Shown here: piece by piece, positions 1 to 7,987 of the stretch
Layout: each line of letters opens with the position of its first letter
Numbering within the stretch: position 1 is the stretch's first letter
Source: Anaerofustis sp.
GTDB taxonomy: Bacteria; Bacillota; Clostridia; Eubacteriales; Anaerofustaceae
Length of the DNA stretch: 15,913 bases
Assembly (NCBI RefSeq): GCF_019420015.1
Contig: NZ_JAHZIA010000066.1
Location: 1 to 15,913 of the forward strand
Direction: 5' to 3'
Program-made: the position numbers and the translations under genes
The notes under the pieces: model-generated
Told to the model about the DNA's origin: nothing
Database searches by the model: none
The model's input: only the letters and a program-made list of their open reading frames with translations

Positions 1-54
1 AGACGTCGCCCTCTCACGGCGAAAACAGGAGTTCGATTCTCCTAGGGGTCACCA
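1..54 (+). tRNA. tRNA-Glu (anticodon CTC), 5' end cut off by the window
   Basis: The 3' two-thirds of a tRNA is present. A 5-bp anticodon stem (6-10 with 18-22) closes a seven-base loop with anticodon CTC at 13-15, which reads GAG (Glu). A T arm follows, with stem AGGAG/CTCCT around a TTCGATT loop, then the 3' acceptor strand AGGGGTC, discriminator A, and an encoded CCA ending at 54. The acceptor end GGGTCACCA is typical of Firmicutes tRNA-Glu. The acceptor 5' strand and most of the D arm lie before position 1. Confidence 0.93.
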
Positions 55-64
55 ATCTGATAAT

Positions 65-90
65 AACTACCTTTAAGGTAGTTTTTTTAT
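65..90 (+). terminator. Intrinsic terminator of the tRNA-Glu transcript
   Basis: Inverted repeat AACTACC (65-71) with GGTAGTT (77-83), followed directly by a run of T on the plus strand. It lies about 10 nt after the tRNA CCA, so it probably ends the tRNA transcript. Confidence 0.8.
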
Positions 91-122
91 TATATTTTTA
101 TTTTCTGTGAAAAAAGCTAAAT

Positions 123-150
123 AAAAAAGCCCTGAATTCAGGGCTTTTAA
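123..150 (-). terminator. Intrinsic terminator of ptsI (symmetrical, may act both ways)
   Basis: Near-perfect palindrome centred on GAATTC: AAAAGCCCTGAATTCAGGGCTTTT at 125-148. It starts about 10 nt beyond the ptsI stop codon on the minus strand and has A/T runs on both sides. It can therefore end ptsI transcripts and also catch read-through from the tRNA-Glu side. Confidence 0.85.
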
Positions 151-158
151 TTAATTTA

Positions 159-1871
159 TTAATCTAAGTATTTAGCTAATATAGCTTTTACTTCATCTTG
201 AGTTTCGGCATTTTCCAAAACTTCCTTAGCAATTTCTTTAGCTTTTTCATATGTAAAGCTTCTTACAACTTTTTTAGCTCTTAAGATTGAAGGAGCTGAC
301 ATAGAGAATTCATCAAGTCCAAGACCTAATAGTAATAATGCAGCTGTTGGATCCCCTGCCATTTCCCCACACATGCCTGTAAAGATACCTGCTTTATGAG
401 AAGCGTCAATAACATTTTTAACGAGTCTGATAATAGCCGGTGAAAGAGGCTGGTTAAGTTCAGACAAGTTTTGGTTTTGACGGTCAACTGCAAGTGAATA
501 TTGACATAAGTCATTTGTACCGATAGAGAAGAAATCAACTTCTTTAGCTATAATATCGGCTGTTACCGCAGCTGAAGGAATTTCGATCATGATACCAACT
601 TTAATGTTTTCATCATATGCGATTCCTTTTTCTTTAAGTTCTGCTTTACATTCTTCTAAAATACCTTTAGCTTTTCTAACTTCTTGTACATTAGAAATCA
701 TAGGGAACATTATATGAGCGTTTCCGTATACACTTGCTCTTAGAAGCGCTCTAAGTTGAGTTTTAAACATTTCAACATTTTGGAAACAAAGTCTTACGGC
801 TCTTACTCCTAAGAATGGATTCATTTCTTCTTCCATTGGAAGGTAAGGAAGTTGTTTGTCTCCTCCGATATCAAGTGTTCTTATGATTACAGGTTTACCG
901 TTCATTCCTTCCAAAACTTGTTTGTAAGCTTCGAATTGAACGTCTTCTGAAGGCATATCTTTAGAATCCATGTATAAGAATTCTGATCTGAATAGACCTA
1001 CACCGTCAGCACCGTATTTGTTTGCCCCTTCAAGGTCATTAGGACTACCTATGTTTGCACAAAGTTCAACTTTGTGTCCGTCACTTGTTTCACTTGGCAT
1101 ATCTTTAAGTTTAGCAAGTTCAGCTTGTTCTTGCTTGTAAGCTTCTTGTTTTGCTTGATATTCTTTGATTTGTTCGTCTGTTGGATTGATGATGATATTT
1201 CCGTCTGTACCGTCAACGATGATTTTTTCTCCACCTTTAACTTGACTTGTTATGTCACCAAGACCTACAACTGCAGGAACTTCAAGAGATCTTGCCATAA
1301 TGGCAGAGTGAGAAGTTCTACTTCCTTCGTCGATTGCAAATCCAATTACTTTATCTTTGTTCATTTGAGCTGTATCAGAAGGTGTTAAGTCAACGGCAAC
1401 TATAACTCCGTTATCACCTACTTGAGATAAATCTGCACTTTCAAGACCCAATAAATGTCTTAGGATTCTGTCGGCAACGTCTTGACAGTCAGTTGCTCTT
1501 GCTTTCATATATTCATCATCCATTGCGCCGAAAATAGCAACAAACCCTTCGGTAACTTCGTTTAATGCTTGTTCTGCAACGATTAATTCATTTTTAATTT
1601 TGTTTTGAGCTTCCCCTATATATCCCGGGTCATCAAGGAACATCATATGGGCTGTGAATACTTCTGCTTCTTCTTCCCCGATTTCTTTGATTGTTTTTTC
1701 TTTTAAAGCTTGTAATTCTGCTCTAGATTTTTCAATTGCTTCTTCCAGCTTTTTTAATTCTGCGTCTACTCCAGAAGCTTCGATTTTGCCCGGTGTTACA
1801 ACTAAATCTTCTTTAACATATAAAAATACGTTACCTATTGCAACTCCAGGCGATGCATTAATTCCTTTCAT
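159..1871 (-). CDS. ptsI: Phosphoenolpyruvate-protein phosphotransferase (PTS enzyme I)
   Basis: Cytoplasmic EI takes phosphate from PEP and passes it to HPr, powering sugar uptake by all PTS permeases. The 570-residue length is normal for the family. Seen in sequence: an N-terminal HPr-interacting region (about 1-140), the phosphohistidine domain with GSRTSHSAIMAR around His188, and the C-terminal PEP-binding TIM-barrel domain. Active-site motifs there are GVGLFRSEFLYM with Arg295, the RTLDIGGDK segment with Arg331, Glu430 in MIEIPSA, the GTNDL segment (Asn453-Asp454), and the catalytic Cys501 in GMCGEMAGD. These sit one residue below E. coli numbering. The start is ATG at 1871, with an AAGAGG ribosome site about 8 nt upstream. 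The gene is monocistronic here: a terminator follows, and a tRNA on the other strand lies upstream. ptsH, usually adjacent, is absent from the window. Identification is very secure. Confidence 0.98.
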   Translation of the reverse strand: MKGINASPGVAIGNVFLYVKEDLVVTPGKIEASGVDAELKKLEEAIEKSRAELQALKEKTIKEIGEEEAEVFTAHMMFLDDPGYIGEAQNKIKNELIVAEQALNEVTEGFVAIFGAMDDEYMKARATDCQDVADRILRHLLGLESADLSQVGDNGVIVAVDLTPSDTAQMNKDKVIGFAIDEGSRTSHSAIMARSLEVPAVVGLGDITSQVKGGEKIIVDGTDGNIIINPTDEQIKEYQAKQEAYKQEQAELAKLKDMPSETSDGHKVELCANIGSPNDLEGANKYGADGVGLFRSEFLYMDSKDMPSEDVQFEAYKQVLEGMNGKPVIIRTLDIGGDKQLPYLPMEEEMNPFLGVRAVRLCFQNVEMFKTQLRALLRASVYGNAHIMFPMISNVQEVRKAKGILEECKAELKEKGIAYDENIKVGIMIEIPSAAVTADIIAKEVDFFSIGTNDLCQYSLAVDRQNQNLSELNQPLSPAIIRLVKNVIDASHKAGIFTGMCGEMAGDPTAALLLLGLGLDEFSMSAPSILRAKKVVRSFTYEKAKEIAKEVLENAETQDEVKAILAKYLD

Positions 1872-2007
1872 GATAAAAACCTCTTTTCTTTGTTATAGAT
1901 ACATATATTATATTATAAAATGAAATAAAATCATAGTATTTTTTTTAAACTGTTTACATTTGGTTTGTTTATTATATTAAATGTAATTAAAATATAATTA
2001 TTTTCAT

Positions 2008-2039
2008 TTGATAAGTAAAGGATAATATGCTATTATAAT
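2008..2039 (+). promoter_or_regulatory. Probable promoter of tRNA-Arg
   Basis: TTGATA at 2008-2013 lies 17 bp upstream of TATTAT (2031-2036). An overlapping perfect TATAAT sits at 2034-2039 with a 20-bp spacer. The tRNA begins 9-12 nt after these elements, as expected for a tRNA with a short leader. Which hexamer is used cannot be told from sequence alone. Confidence 0.5.
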
Positions 2040-2048
2040 ATACGTTAA

Positions 2049-2125
2049 GCGCCCATAGCTCAGTAGGATAGAGCAATGGTTTCCTAAACCATGTGCCGGA
2101 GGTTCGAATCCTCTTGGGCGCACCA
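2049..2125 (+). tRNA. tRNA-Arg (anticodon CCT)
   Basis: Complete 77-nt cloverleaf with encoded CCA. The acceptor GCGCCCA (2049-2055) pairs with TGGGCGC (2115-2121), followed by discriminator A and CCA. The anticodon stem ATGGT/ACCAT (2076-2080 with 2088-2092) encloses the loop TTCCTAA with anticodon CCT at 2083-2085, which reads AGG (Arg). The T arm contains GGTTCGAATCC. AGG is a minor Arg codon in many AT-rich Firmicutes that use AGA mainly. Confidence 0.96.
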
Positions 2126-2136
2126 CTTGTTAAATC

Positions 2137-2178
2137 GCTAGAAGCCTTTTATACAAAGACTTTCAGCTTTTTTGTTTT
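2137..2178 (+). terminator. Terminator downstream of tRNA-Arg
   Basis: Imperfect stem GCTAGAAG (2137-2144) with CTTTCAGC (2160-2167), containing one mismatch and one G-T pair, followed by a T-rich run at 2168-2178. It is 12 nt past the tRNA 3' end on the same strand. Confidence 0.6.
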
Positions 2179-2183
2179 ATGTG

Positions 2184-2234
2184 ATAACACACTTTATACC
2201 ACACTTCGGGGGTAGTGGTTTTAAGGTGTGTTAT
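2184..2234. repeat. Long inverted repeat with nested inner stem
   Basis: A 13-bp outer stem (2184-2196 with 2222-2234, one G-T pair) encloses a second 5-bp stem ACCAC/GTGGT (2198-2202 with 2215-2219). The loop is G-rich and contains TTCGGGGG. No proper T run follows on either strand, so it is not an obvious terminator. It lies between the tRNA-Arg terminator and the surface-protein gene. It could be a structured RNA, a protein binding site or a decayed small repeat element. I do not recognise it. Confidence 0.55.
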
Positions 2235-2660
2235 TTATTTACTTTCAGAATCTTTTTAAATTAAATCGGTTATTTATGCCCATGCTTGTTTTTAATATTT
2301 CATTTTTATTTACTTTTTAATTTTATTTCACTTTGATATTTTAATAATTTATTATTTTTTATATATTTTTATAAAAACACATAAAAACATATAAAAATTG
2401 TAATAAAATGTGTACTTTTTGGTAATATTTGTATATAATTATATGTGAATATAAAACGTAAGAAATAATGTATAAATTTGTTACATATATTTAAGATATA
2501 CCCTGTAAAATATAATATATGTAATAATTTTCTTTTATCCAAAAGGTACACTTTTGGGAGCGTATTAAAGAAAGGGTTAAGTACTAAAGAATTGGTGTTT
2601 TCTACTTGATATACATTTATTTCGATACGTATTTTTTAAGTTAAAGGAGAAAAAAAATAA
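2235..2660. other. AT-rich non-coding region upstream of the surface-protein gene
   Basis: About 425 bp with no credible gene. The first 290 bp are extremely AT-rich. A TATAAT at 2434-2439 and another at 2511-2516 could be -10 elements, but neither has a good -35, so I call no promoter. A perfect 7-bp inverted repeat, CCAAAAG (2539-2545) with CTTTTGG (2551-2557), lies about 105 nt before the start codon. The ribosome site AAAGGAG at 2643-2649 precedes the ATG by 11 nt. The sequence after 2540 is less AT-biased than that before it, which fits a transcribed leader of 100-150 nt. I found no convincing known riboswitch core, including that of c-di-GMP-I. Confidence 0.5.
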
Positions 2661-5600
2661 ATGTATGAATCAAAAATCAAGAAAAAGAATTTTTTAAAAA
2701 AATTTATTGGTTTTATTTCTGTGTTTGTTTTAACTTTTGGTATGATTCCTTTTTCCAGCATTTTTGCTGCGGATATTGATCAAACTTCTGAGATTCAATA
2801 TGACGCAAATTCGAGCAAATATGCTTTTAATGTACGGGGAATGCCGGGAGCATTTAAAACTACATATGGAGATAATGGATACAGAGGTTATTTAAGATTT
2901 GGCAATAACTCTGAAACTAAAGCTGAAGGAACTCAGCTCTTAAATTTGGGAAACGGAAAAACTAATGCTAATGTAGGGAAAACAGGTTTTAGTATAAGAC
3001 AGGATTTATCTTTTACAAACGAAAACCGTTATGTAAAATTATCCTATACTCTTACAAATAATACTGGGAGTGACCAGGTTATTTCCCTTGGATTCGGTAC
3101 TGACGTTCAAATAAATACTAATGACAAGGCACCTATATACAGAACGGAAACGGGACTTAGAATGGCAGAGGGAACCGCTTCTACTGACAGACAGTTTAAT
3201 CTTATAACTAAAGGTGCTTACGGTGTTACACCTACGGATACTTTGTGGTTTGGACATTACAGTTCCGGAGCAGGAACTTCTGGAAGCGGAACGGGATGGC
3301 AAGGTCAGATGTTTGGTAATACAAGTTTAACCCAGCTTCTTAATACGGATTCCGGTATGGCTTGGTCTTGGAAAAACAGACCTATAAGGGATGGACAAAC
3401 ACAACAGTATTCATTCCTTTTAGGGATTGGAAATGCAGCGACTCCCCCACAATTGATGCAAGACATTACTGCTGTATGTAACGGTGATCACGTAGACGTT
3501 AGTGCTAAATTTAAAGATTCTGTAGGAAGAAGTGACGGTATTTATTATGTATTTGATATGGATACAGAAAATGAGACTCCCGCTACAAAACTGGTTGAGA
3601 TGACTGCTACAGGCGAAGTTCAGACAATGAATGCATCTATACCTAAGCCTTCTTCTTGGAAAGCAGGAGAAGTTCATACAGTATCTGTATGGGTGATGAA
3701 TGATGCAGGAGCGATGTCTGATATAAAAACCGTAAGAATCGTAGTTGAAGAAGACGGTGATAATATCCATGAAGCAAAGCAGTATTATTTAAGCTTTGAC
3801 GGAGGCGAAGGCTCAAGTGGGACCGGTCCTTCAAGTATAAAAGCTTATGAGCAAAGTAATGTAATGCTTCCTGCAAATACTTTTACTAAAGCAGACCACA
3901 CATTTGCGGGATGGCAAGATGCAGAAGGAAATATATATCCTGCAAATACTGAATTTAAAATGCCTAGTGAAAATACTACACTTACAGCTTTTTGGGTAGA
4001 AAATACGGAAACTTGGTATACGATTGAATACTATCAACAAAATATAAAAGATGATGATTATAGATTAATAGAAAGTAAGGTTTATACTGCAAATAAAGGA
4101 GATCATGTTGTTGCTCCCGAAAAAGATTTTGAAGGGTTTAAGGAAAACACGACTACATCTCTTCGTAAGCCTGAAGCGGATTTACCTGCTACGGGAAATG
4201 CCGATATTCGTCTTAAACGTTACTATGACAGAGAAAATGTTACTGTAAGGTTTAATGCTATGGGAGGTAGTTCATCAGCTATATCAAAAACTGTAAGATA
4301 TGGCGGTATGATTGATCCTATGCCTACAGCTACAAGACAATATTATAAATTTATGGGATGGTACGATTCTTTAGATAATGAAACTGCTCATCTTTATAAT
4401 AACTTATCGCCTATTAATCCTTCTAAAGGTAGTGACGGTACATATAGTATGGATTTGTATGCTATGTGGGATGCAAGTTTAGATTTTACAACTCCTAGTG
4501 TTACAGGTACATACGGTAGTTCTATATCGTCGGTTAAATTAGTTCCTTCAAATATGTCTGGTGATGTCGGACAGGTTGAATTTGAAGTTGTAAGTGATAA
4601 TATGCCTGAAGGTTTGACCTTGTCAAAAGATGGAACTATTTCAGGAACACCTGTTAATGCAACAGACGGAGATGTTTTTGTTCAGGTAAAAGCAACTGAT
4701 AAAGGTACGGGGCTGACTAAGATAAAACAAATAAGAGTAAATATAGCAAAGAAACAACTTGTAATAAAAAGTATAGATGTTTCGGCTGCCCCTGTAAAAA
4801 TATATGATGGTACTACGGCTATAAACAAGAGCAGTTTGGATAATATTATTATAACGGATGTTGATGGTATCCTTGCAGAAGACGGAACATTGGTTAAAGA
4901 AGGTTCAAAAGCTTCAGGATTAAAAGTAAAAGCTACATCGGGTACGTATGATAATAAAAATGTCGGTACAAGCAAAAACTATACTTTAACAGGTTTTAAA
5001 ATAACAGGTGAAAATGCGGATAATTATACAGTTGCACCTTATGTTGCAGGTAACAATGGTATAATAAATAAAAGACTTATAACTTTAAAACCTACTCCAT
5101 CTTCAATGGATAAAGATGAAAAAGTACCTCAATTTTCTGCTGTGCTTTCAGCCGGAAGTTTAGGTGTAGGCGATACTCTTGCAAGCTTGGGAACACCTCA
5201 ATTTAATTGTACTAATGGAACAAGTGAACTTATTCCGGGTGGAACTGTAACGGAAAACGGTGATTATACTTTAAGTATAATAGGAATGAGTAATGCTAAT
5301 GCAAACTACGATATAAAATTCCAGGATATTACATTCAGGGTAAGAGATAAATATATCATAACAACTTCTAAGTCAGGAAACGGTAAAATAACCCCTACCG
5401 AAAGCTATGAAGAGAACTCAAGTCCTGTAATTACATGGGAAGCAGAAGATGGATATAAGGTACAAAGAGTTGTTGTTGACGGCGTTGTAAGAGATGATCT
5501 TGTTTATGCAGGACAAATAGGTTTTAATAATATTAAAGCAGATCATACAGTATTTGTTGAATTTGTAGTTGATAACTCAGGTTCAAATGGAAATGGAAGT

Positions 5601-7964
5601 TCCGGTGGAGATAACAATGATGGATCTGTTGTAAATAAATATTACAGTATTGATACATATCAAAGAGGCGGAGATGCCGGATGCAGCATTACTCCAAGCT
5701 GTACGGTAAAAAAAGGTTCTGATAAAACAATAACGTGGAAAGCTTCTAGCGATTACAAAGTAACAAAAGTTATTATTGACGGAATAATCAAAAGTGTTGT
5801 TGTTCCGGAAGGAGACAGTATTACTTTTGGTAATATTAGTTCAGACCATGAAGTAGAAGTTGTATTTGAAAAGAAAAACGGAAGCGGATCTTCTCAAGAG
5901 ACATTCTATACTATATCTACAGCTAAAGAGGGCGAAGGTAGTATAGATCCAAGTAAAATCGTTAAACCGGGCGGTGCTTACGAAGTAAAATGGCAGCCTG
6001 CAACTGGATGGATGGTTGGTGAAGTTTGGATTGACGGTGTAAAACAACCTGAAGGAACAAGAAGTGCCGATTTCCCTAACATAACATCTAATCATGATGT
6101 AAGAGTTGTATTTGTAAAAGACCCTGACTATAACGGTGGAGATGGAGACAATGGAGGTTCAGCAGGGGATGAAACCGAAGAAGTTTATAATGTAAAAACT
6201 CAGATTAAAGGTGGTCCTGGTGAGATTTCTCCTTCTACAACCGTAAAAAAAGGTGATGATTATAAAGTAAGCTGGTTTGTGGAAAATGGATATGTCATAA
6301 AAGATATAGAAATAATACAGGGACAAAGTTCTAAACATTTATCACCTGATGCGGAAGAATATACTTTAAAAAATATTTCAGATGATTGTGAAGTAATAGT
6401 TACCATTGAGAAAAAATCTTTACCTGATGGTGGAGGTGCAGTAAAACAATCTTATGATATTCTAACGGGTATTATAGGTGGAAAAGGAACAATTACTCCT
6501 TCACGTTTAGATGTTGAAGCAGGAAAAGATTATAAAGTAGAGTGGGCAATTAATAAAGGATATAAAATTCAAAGTATGATTGTTGACGGAAAGATGGTAA
6601 ATCCTAAAGATTATGCGGATAATTGTTGTAATTTTAACAATATTTCTGCAAACCATTCTGTATATATCTATCTTGCTGAAAGTGGAAATGGATCAGGAGG
6701 TTCTGGTTCTGGCGGGGCTGATAAAGATGGTATATATAGTATTACAACTGAAATTATAGGAAAAGGAACAATAACACCAAGCTCTATAGTTTCTAAAGGC
6801 AGTAATAAACTCGTAGAGTGGGCTCCGGCACAAGGATATGTATTACAGGCAGTATATGTAGATGGTAAAAAAGTTTCTTTACCGGAAGATAATATAGAAT
6901 TTATTAACATAACAGCAAGTCATCATGTAAAAGTTGTATTTGTAAAAGAAGGCAGCGGAGGTATGCCAGACAATAACAATCAATACAGAATAGATACGGG
7001 CATTATAGGTGGAAAAGGAACTATTTCACCAAGTATCACTTTACCTAAAGGTGAAGATTATAATGTATCTTGGAGTGTTGAAAAAGGATATAAAGTTATT
7101 GGTGTTATGATTGATGGTGTATTCAGAACGGATTTGACATCGTTAACTGGCAATAAAAACTTTAATGACATAAAGGCAAATCATTCTGTATATGTATATA
7201 TTGCATCGACATCATCTGGCGGAGATAATGGTTCAGGCGGAAACGGTGGTGGAAATAACGGAAACGGAAGCGGTAATATTAAACCTGATAACAACAATTT
7301 AATAGTTTCTACGGAAATAGTTGGTAAAGGATCTATAACTCCGACAACCACACTTAAAAAAGGCAGTGATCATACTGTTACATGGAAACCTGCTAAAGGT
7401 TATATTGTTTGGGGTGTAGAAGTTGACGGAATTATGGTAAATGTTCCTGGCAACAGTATTACATTTGATGATTTGGCATCAAATCATCATGTTAAAGTCA
7501 TATTTATTAAAGAAGATGAAAAAGATATTGGTTATGATCCATATAAAGACAGAGTCAAAGTTGAAACATCGATTATCGGCGGAATCGGTTCTATAACGAG
7601 TGGAGCTTCTCTTGATAAAGGTGATGATTACACTGTAAAATGGACAGCAGGAAAAGGCTACCAAGTTCAAAGTGTTATTGTTGATGGAAAAGTAAGAAAA
7701 GATTTAATATCAAAAGGTAAGATAACATTTGAAGATCTTGCAAAGAATCATAAAGTTCAAGTTATTTTGATAAGTGACGAAGAAGCGGAAAGACTTGCAA
7801 AACTTGAAGAGGAAAGAAGAAGAAAAGAACTTGAAAAAGAACAAGCAGCAAATGGAGTAAATACTTCTGATGAAAGCAATATTCCGGAATTAGCAATTAT
7901 GTTGTTTGTTTCTCTCGGAGGAATATTATTTATAGGCAGAAAGATTAAAAATGATAATATTTAG
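2661..7964 (+). CDS. Giant secreted, membrane-anchored repeat protein (adhesin-like, InlB-type repeats)
   Basis: This 1767-residue predicted surface protein probably mediates adhesion or matrix interaction. The role is inferred from architecture; no catalytic motif is seen. Modules in order: a Lys-rich signal peptide with hydrophobic core (1 to about 36, cleavage near SSIFA|AD); an unrecognised beta-rich domain (about 40-260); an Ig-like domain (about 262-366); a Listeria-Bacteroides/InlB-B repeat (375-445, ending in TAFW); a MucBP-like segment (453-526); a second InlB-B repeat (527-603, FNAMGG to LYAMW); a putative-Ig (He_PIG-like) module (about 604-697, with GLTLSKDGTISGTP); a YDG/MBG-type region (about 700-895, KIYDGTTA at 713-720); nine divergent InlB-B repeats (898-1706) with Gly/Ser/Asn/Asp linkers; a charged helix (1707-1730); and a C-terminal hydrophobic segment (about 1741-1759) with an RKIK tail. 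The anchor resembles an LPXTG signal, but the motif site reads VNTSD. The gene is a single unit with its own ribosome site and terminator. Confidence 0.9.
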   Translation: MYESKIKKKNFLKKFIGFISVFVLTFGMIPFSSIFAADIDQTSEIQYDANSSKYAFNVRGMPGAFKTTYGDNGYRGYLRFGNNSETKAEGTQLLNLGNGKTNANVGKTGFSIRQDLSFTNENRYVKLSYTLTNNTGSDQVISLGFGTDVQINTNDKAPIYRTETGLRMAEGTASTDRQFNLITKGAYGVTPTDTLWFGHYSSGAGTSGSGTGWQGQMFGNTSLTQLLNTDSGMAWSWKNRPIRDGQTQQYSFLLGIGNAATPPQLMQDITAVCNGDHVDVSAKFKDSVGRSDGIYYVFDMDTENETPATKLVEMTATGEVQTMNASIPKPSSWKAGEVHTVSVWVMNDAGAMSDIKTVRIVVEEDGDNIHEAKQYYLSFDGGEGSSGTGPSSIKAYEQSNVMLPANTFTKADHTFAGWQDAEGNIYPANTEFKMPSENTTLTAFWVENTETWYTIEYYQQNIKDDDYRLIESKVYTANKGDHVVAPEKDFEGFKENTTTSLRKPEADLPATGNADIRLKRYYDRENVTVRFNAMGGSSSAISKTVRYGGMIDPMPTATRQYYKFMGWYDSLDNETAHLYNNLSPINPSKGSDGTYSMDLYAMWDASLDFTTPSVTGTYGSSISSVKLVPSNMSGDVGQVEFEVVSDNMPEGLTLSKDGTISGTPVNATDGDVFVQVKATDKGTGLTKIKQIRVNIAKKQLVIKSIDVSAAPVKIYDGTTAINKSSLDNIIITDVDGILAEDGTLVKEGSKASGLKVKATSGTYDNKNVGTSKNYTLTGFKITGENADNYTVAPYVAGNNGIINKRLITLKPTPSSMDKDEKVPQFSAVLSAGSLGVGDTLASLGTPQFNCTNGTSELIPGGTVTENGDYTLSIIGMSNANANYDIKFQDITFRVRDKYIITTSKSGNGKITPTESYEENSSPVITWEAEDGYKVQRVVVDGVVRDDLVYAGQIGFNNIKADHTVFVEFVVDNSGSNGNGSSGGDNNDGSVVNKYYSIDTYQRGGDAGCSITPSCTVKKGSDKTITWKASSDYKVTKVIIDGIIKSVVVPEGDSITFGNISSDHEVEVVFEKKNGSGSSQETFYTISTAKEGEGSIDPSKIVKPGGAYEVKWQPATGWMVGEVWIDGVKQPEGTRSADFPNITSNHDVRVVFVKDPDYNGGDGDNGGSAGDETEEVYNVKTQIKGGPGEISPSTTVKKGDDYKVSWFVENGYVIKDIEIIQGQSSKHLSPDAEEYTLKNISDDCEVIVTIEKKSLPDGGGAVKQSYDILTGIIGGKGTITPSRLDVEAGKDYKVEWAINKGYKIQSMIVDGKMVNPKDYADNCCNFNNISANHSVYIYLAESGNGSGGSGSGGADKDGIYSITTEIIGKGTITPSSIVSKGSNKLVEWAPAQGYVLQAVYVDGKKVSLPEDNIEFINITASHHVKVVFVKEGSGGMPDNNNQYRIDTGIIGGKGTISPSITLPKGEDYNVSWSVEKGYKVIGVMIDGVFRTDLTSLTGNKNFNDIKANHSVYVYIASTSSGGDNGSGGNGGGNNGNGSGNIKPDNNNLIVSTEIVGKGSITPTTTLKKGSDHTVTWKPAKGYIVWGVEVDGIMVNVPGNSITFDDLASNHHVKVIFIKEDEKDIGYDPYKDRVKVETSIIGGIGSITSGASLDKGDDYTVKWTAGKGYQVQSVIVDGKVRKDLISKGKITFEDLAKNHKVQVILISDEEAERLAKLEEERRRKELEKEQAANGVNTSDESNIPELAIMLFVSLGGILFIGRKIKNDNI
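5352..7778 (+). repeat. Nine tandem divergent InlB-B-like protein repeats
   Basis: Repeats of 72-79 residues at 898-971, 994-1072, 1082-1154, 1175-1252, 1264-1340, 1357-1430, 1442-1516, 1547-1618 and 1632-1706. Each follows one plan: a beta strand starting near Y-x-I-x-T, a G-x-G-x-I-(T/S)-P turn, a K-G-x-D-Y-x-V-x-W strand, a G-Y-x-V-x-x-V-x-V-D-G strand, then N/D-I-x-x-(N/D)-H-x-V-x-V. The linkers (9-30 residues) are rich in Gly, Ser, Asn and Asp, so the array is probably an extended, flexible stalk. Repeats 5 and 7 resemble each other, as do 6 and 8, which suggests duplication of a two-repeat unit. Repeats 2 and 5 contain cysteines absent from most others. Confidence 0.85.
7878..7961 (+). 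other. C-terminal anchor segment of the surface protein (degenerate sorting-signal layout)
   Basis: Encodes residues 1740-1767: a hydrophobic stretch (about 1741-1759) followed by R-K-I-K-N-D-N-I. Just before it, residues 1733-1737 read V-N-T-S-D. The spacing motif, hydrophobic stretch, basic tail is that of a cell-wall sorting signal, but Leu, Pro and Gly of LPXTG are all replaced. It may be a plain membrane anchor or be recognised by an atypical sortase. No sortase gene is in the window. Confidence 0.6.
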
Positions 7965-7987
7965 CCAAAAATGATATAATAAAAAAT

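Noticed and set aside
2101..2125. tRNA-Arg 3' end as an integration site
   Set aside because: No direct repeat of the tRNA 3' end elsewhere in the window and no integrase, excisionase or phage-like gene nearby.
2369..2551. 60-codon open frame on the minus strand upstream of the surface-protein gene
   Set aside because: Low-complexity, AT-driven composition, no ribosome site and no recognisable domain; it lies in a region that behaves as non-coding.
2510..2660. c-di-GMP riboswitch controlling the surface-protein gene
   Set aside because: The class I core is absent, and resemblance of an AAGGGTTA...AAAGAAT stretch to class II sequences is too short and lacks the supporting helices.
5640..7300. 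Gly/Ser/Asn-rich segments as a separate repeat family
   Set aside because: They vary freely in length and sequence and always fall between the structured repeats, so they are linkers, not an independent element.
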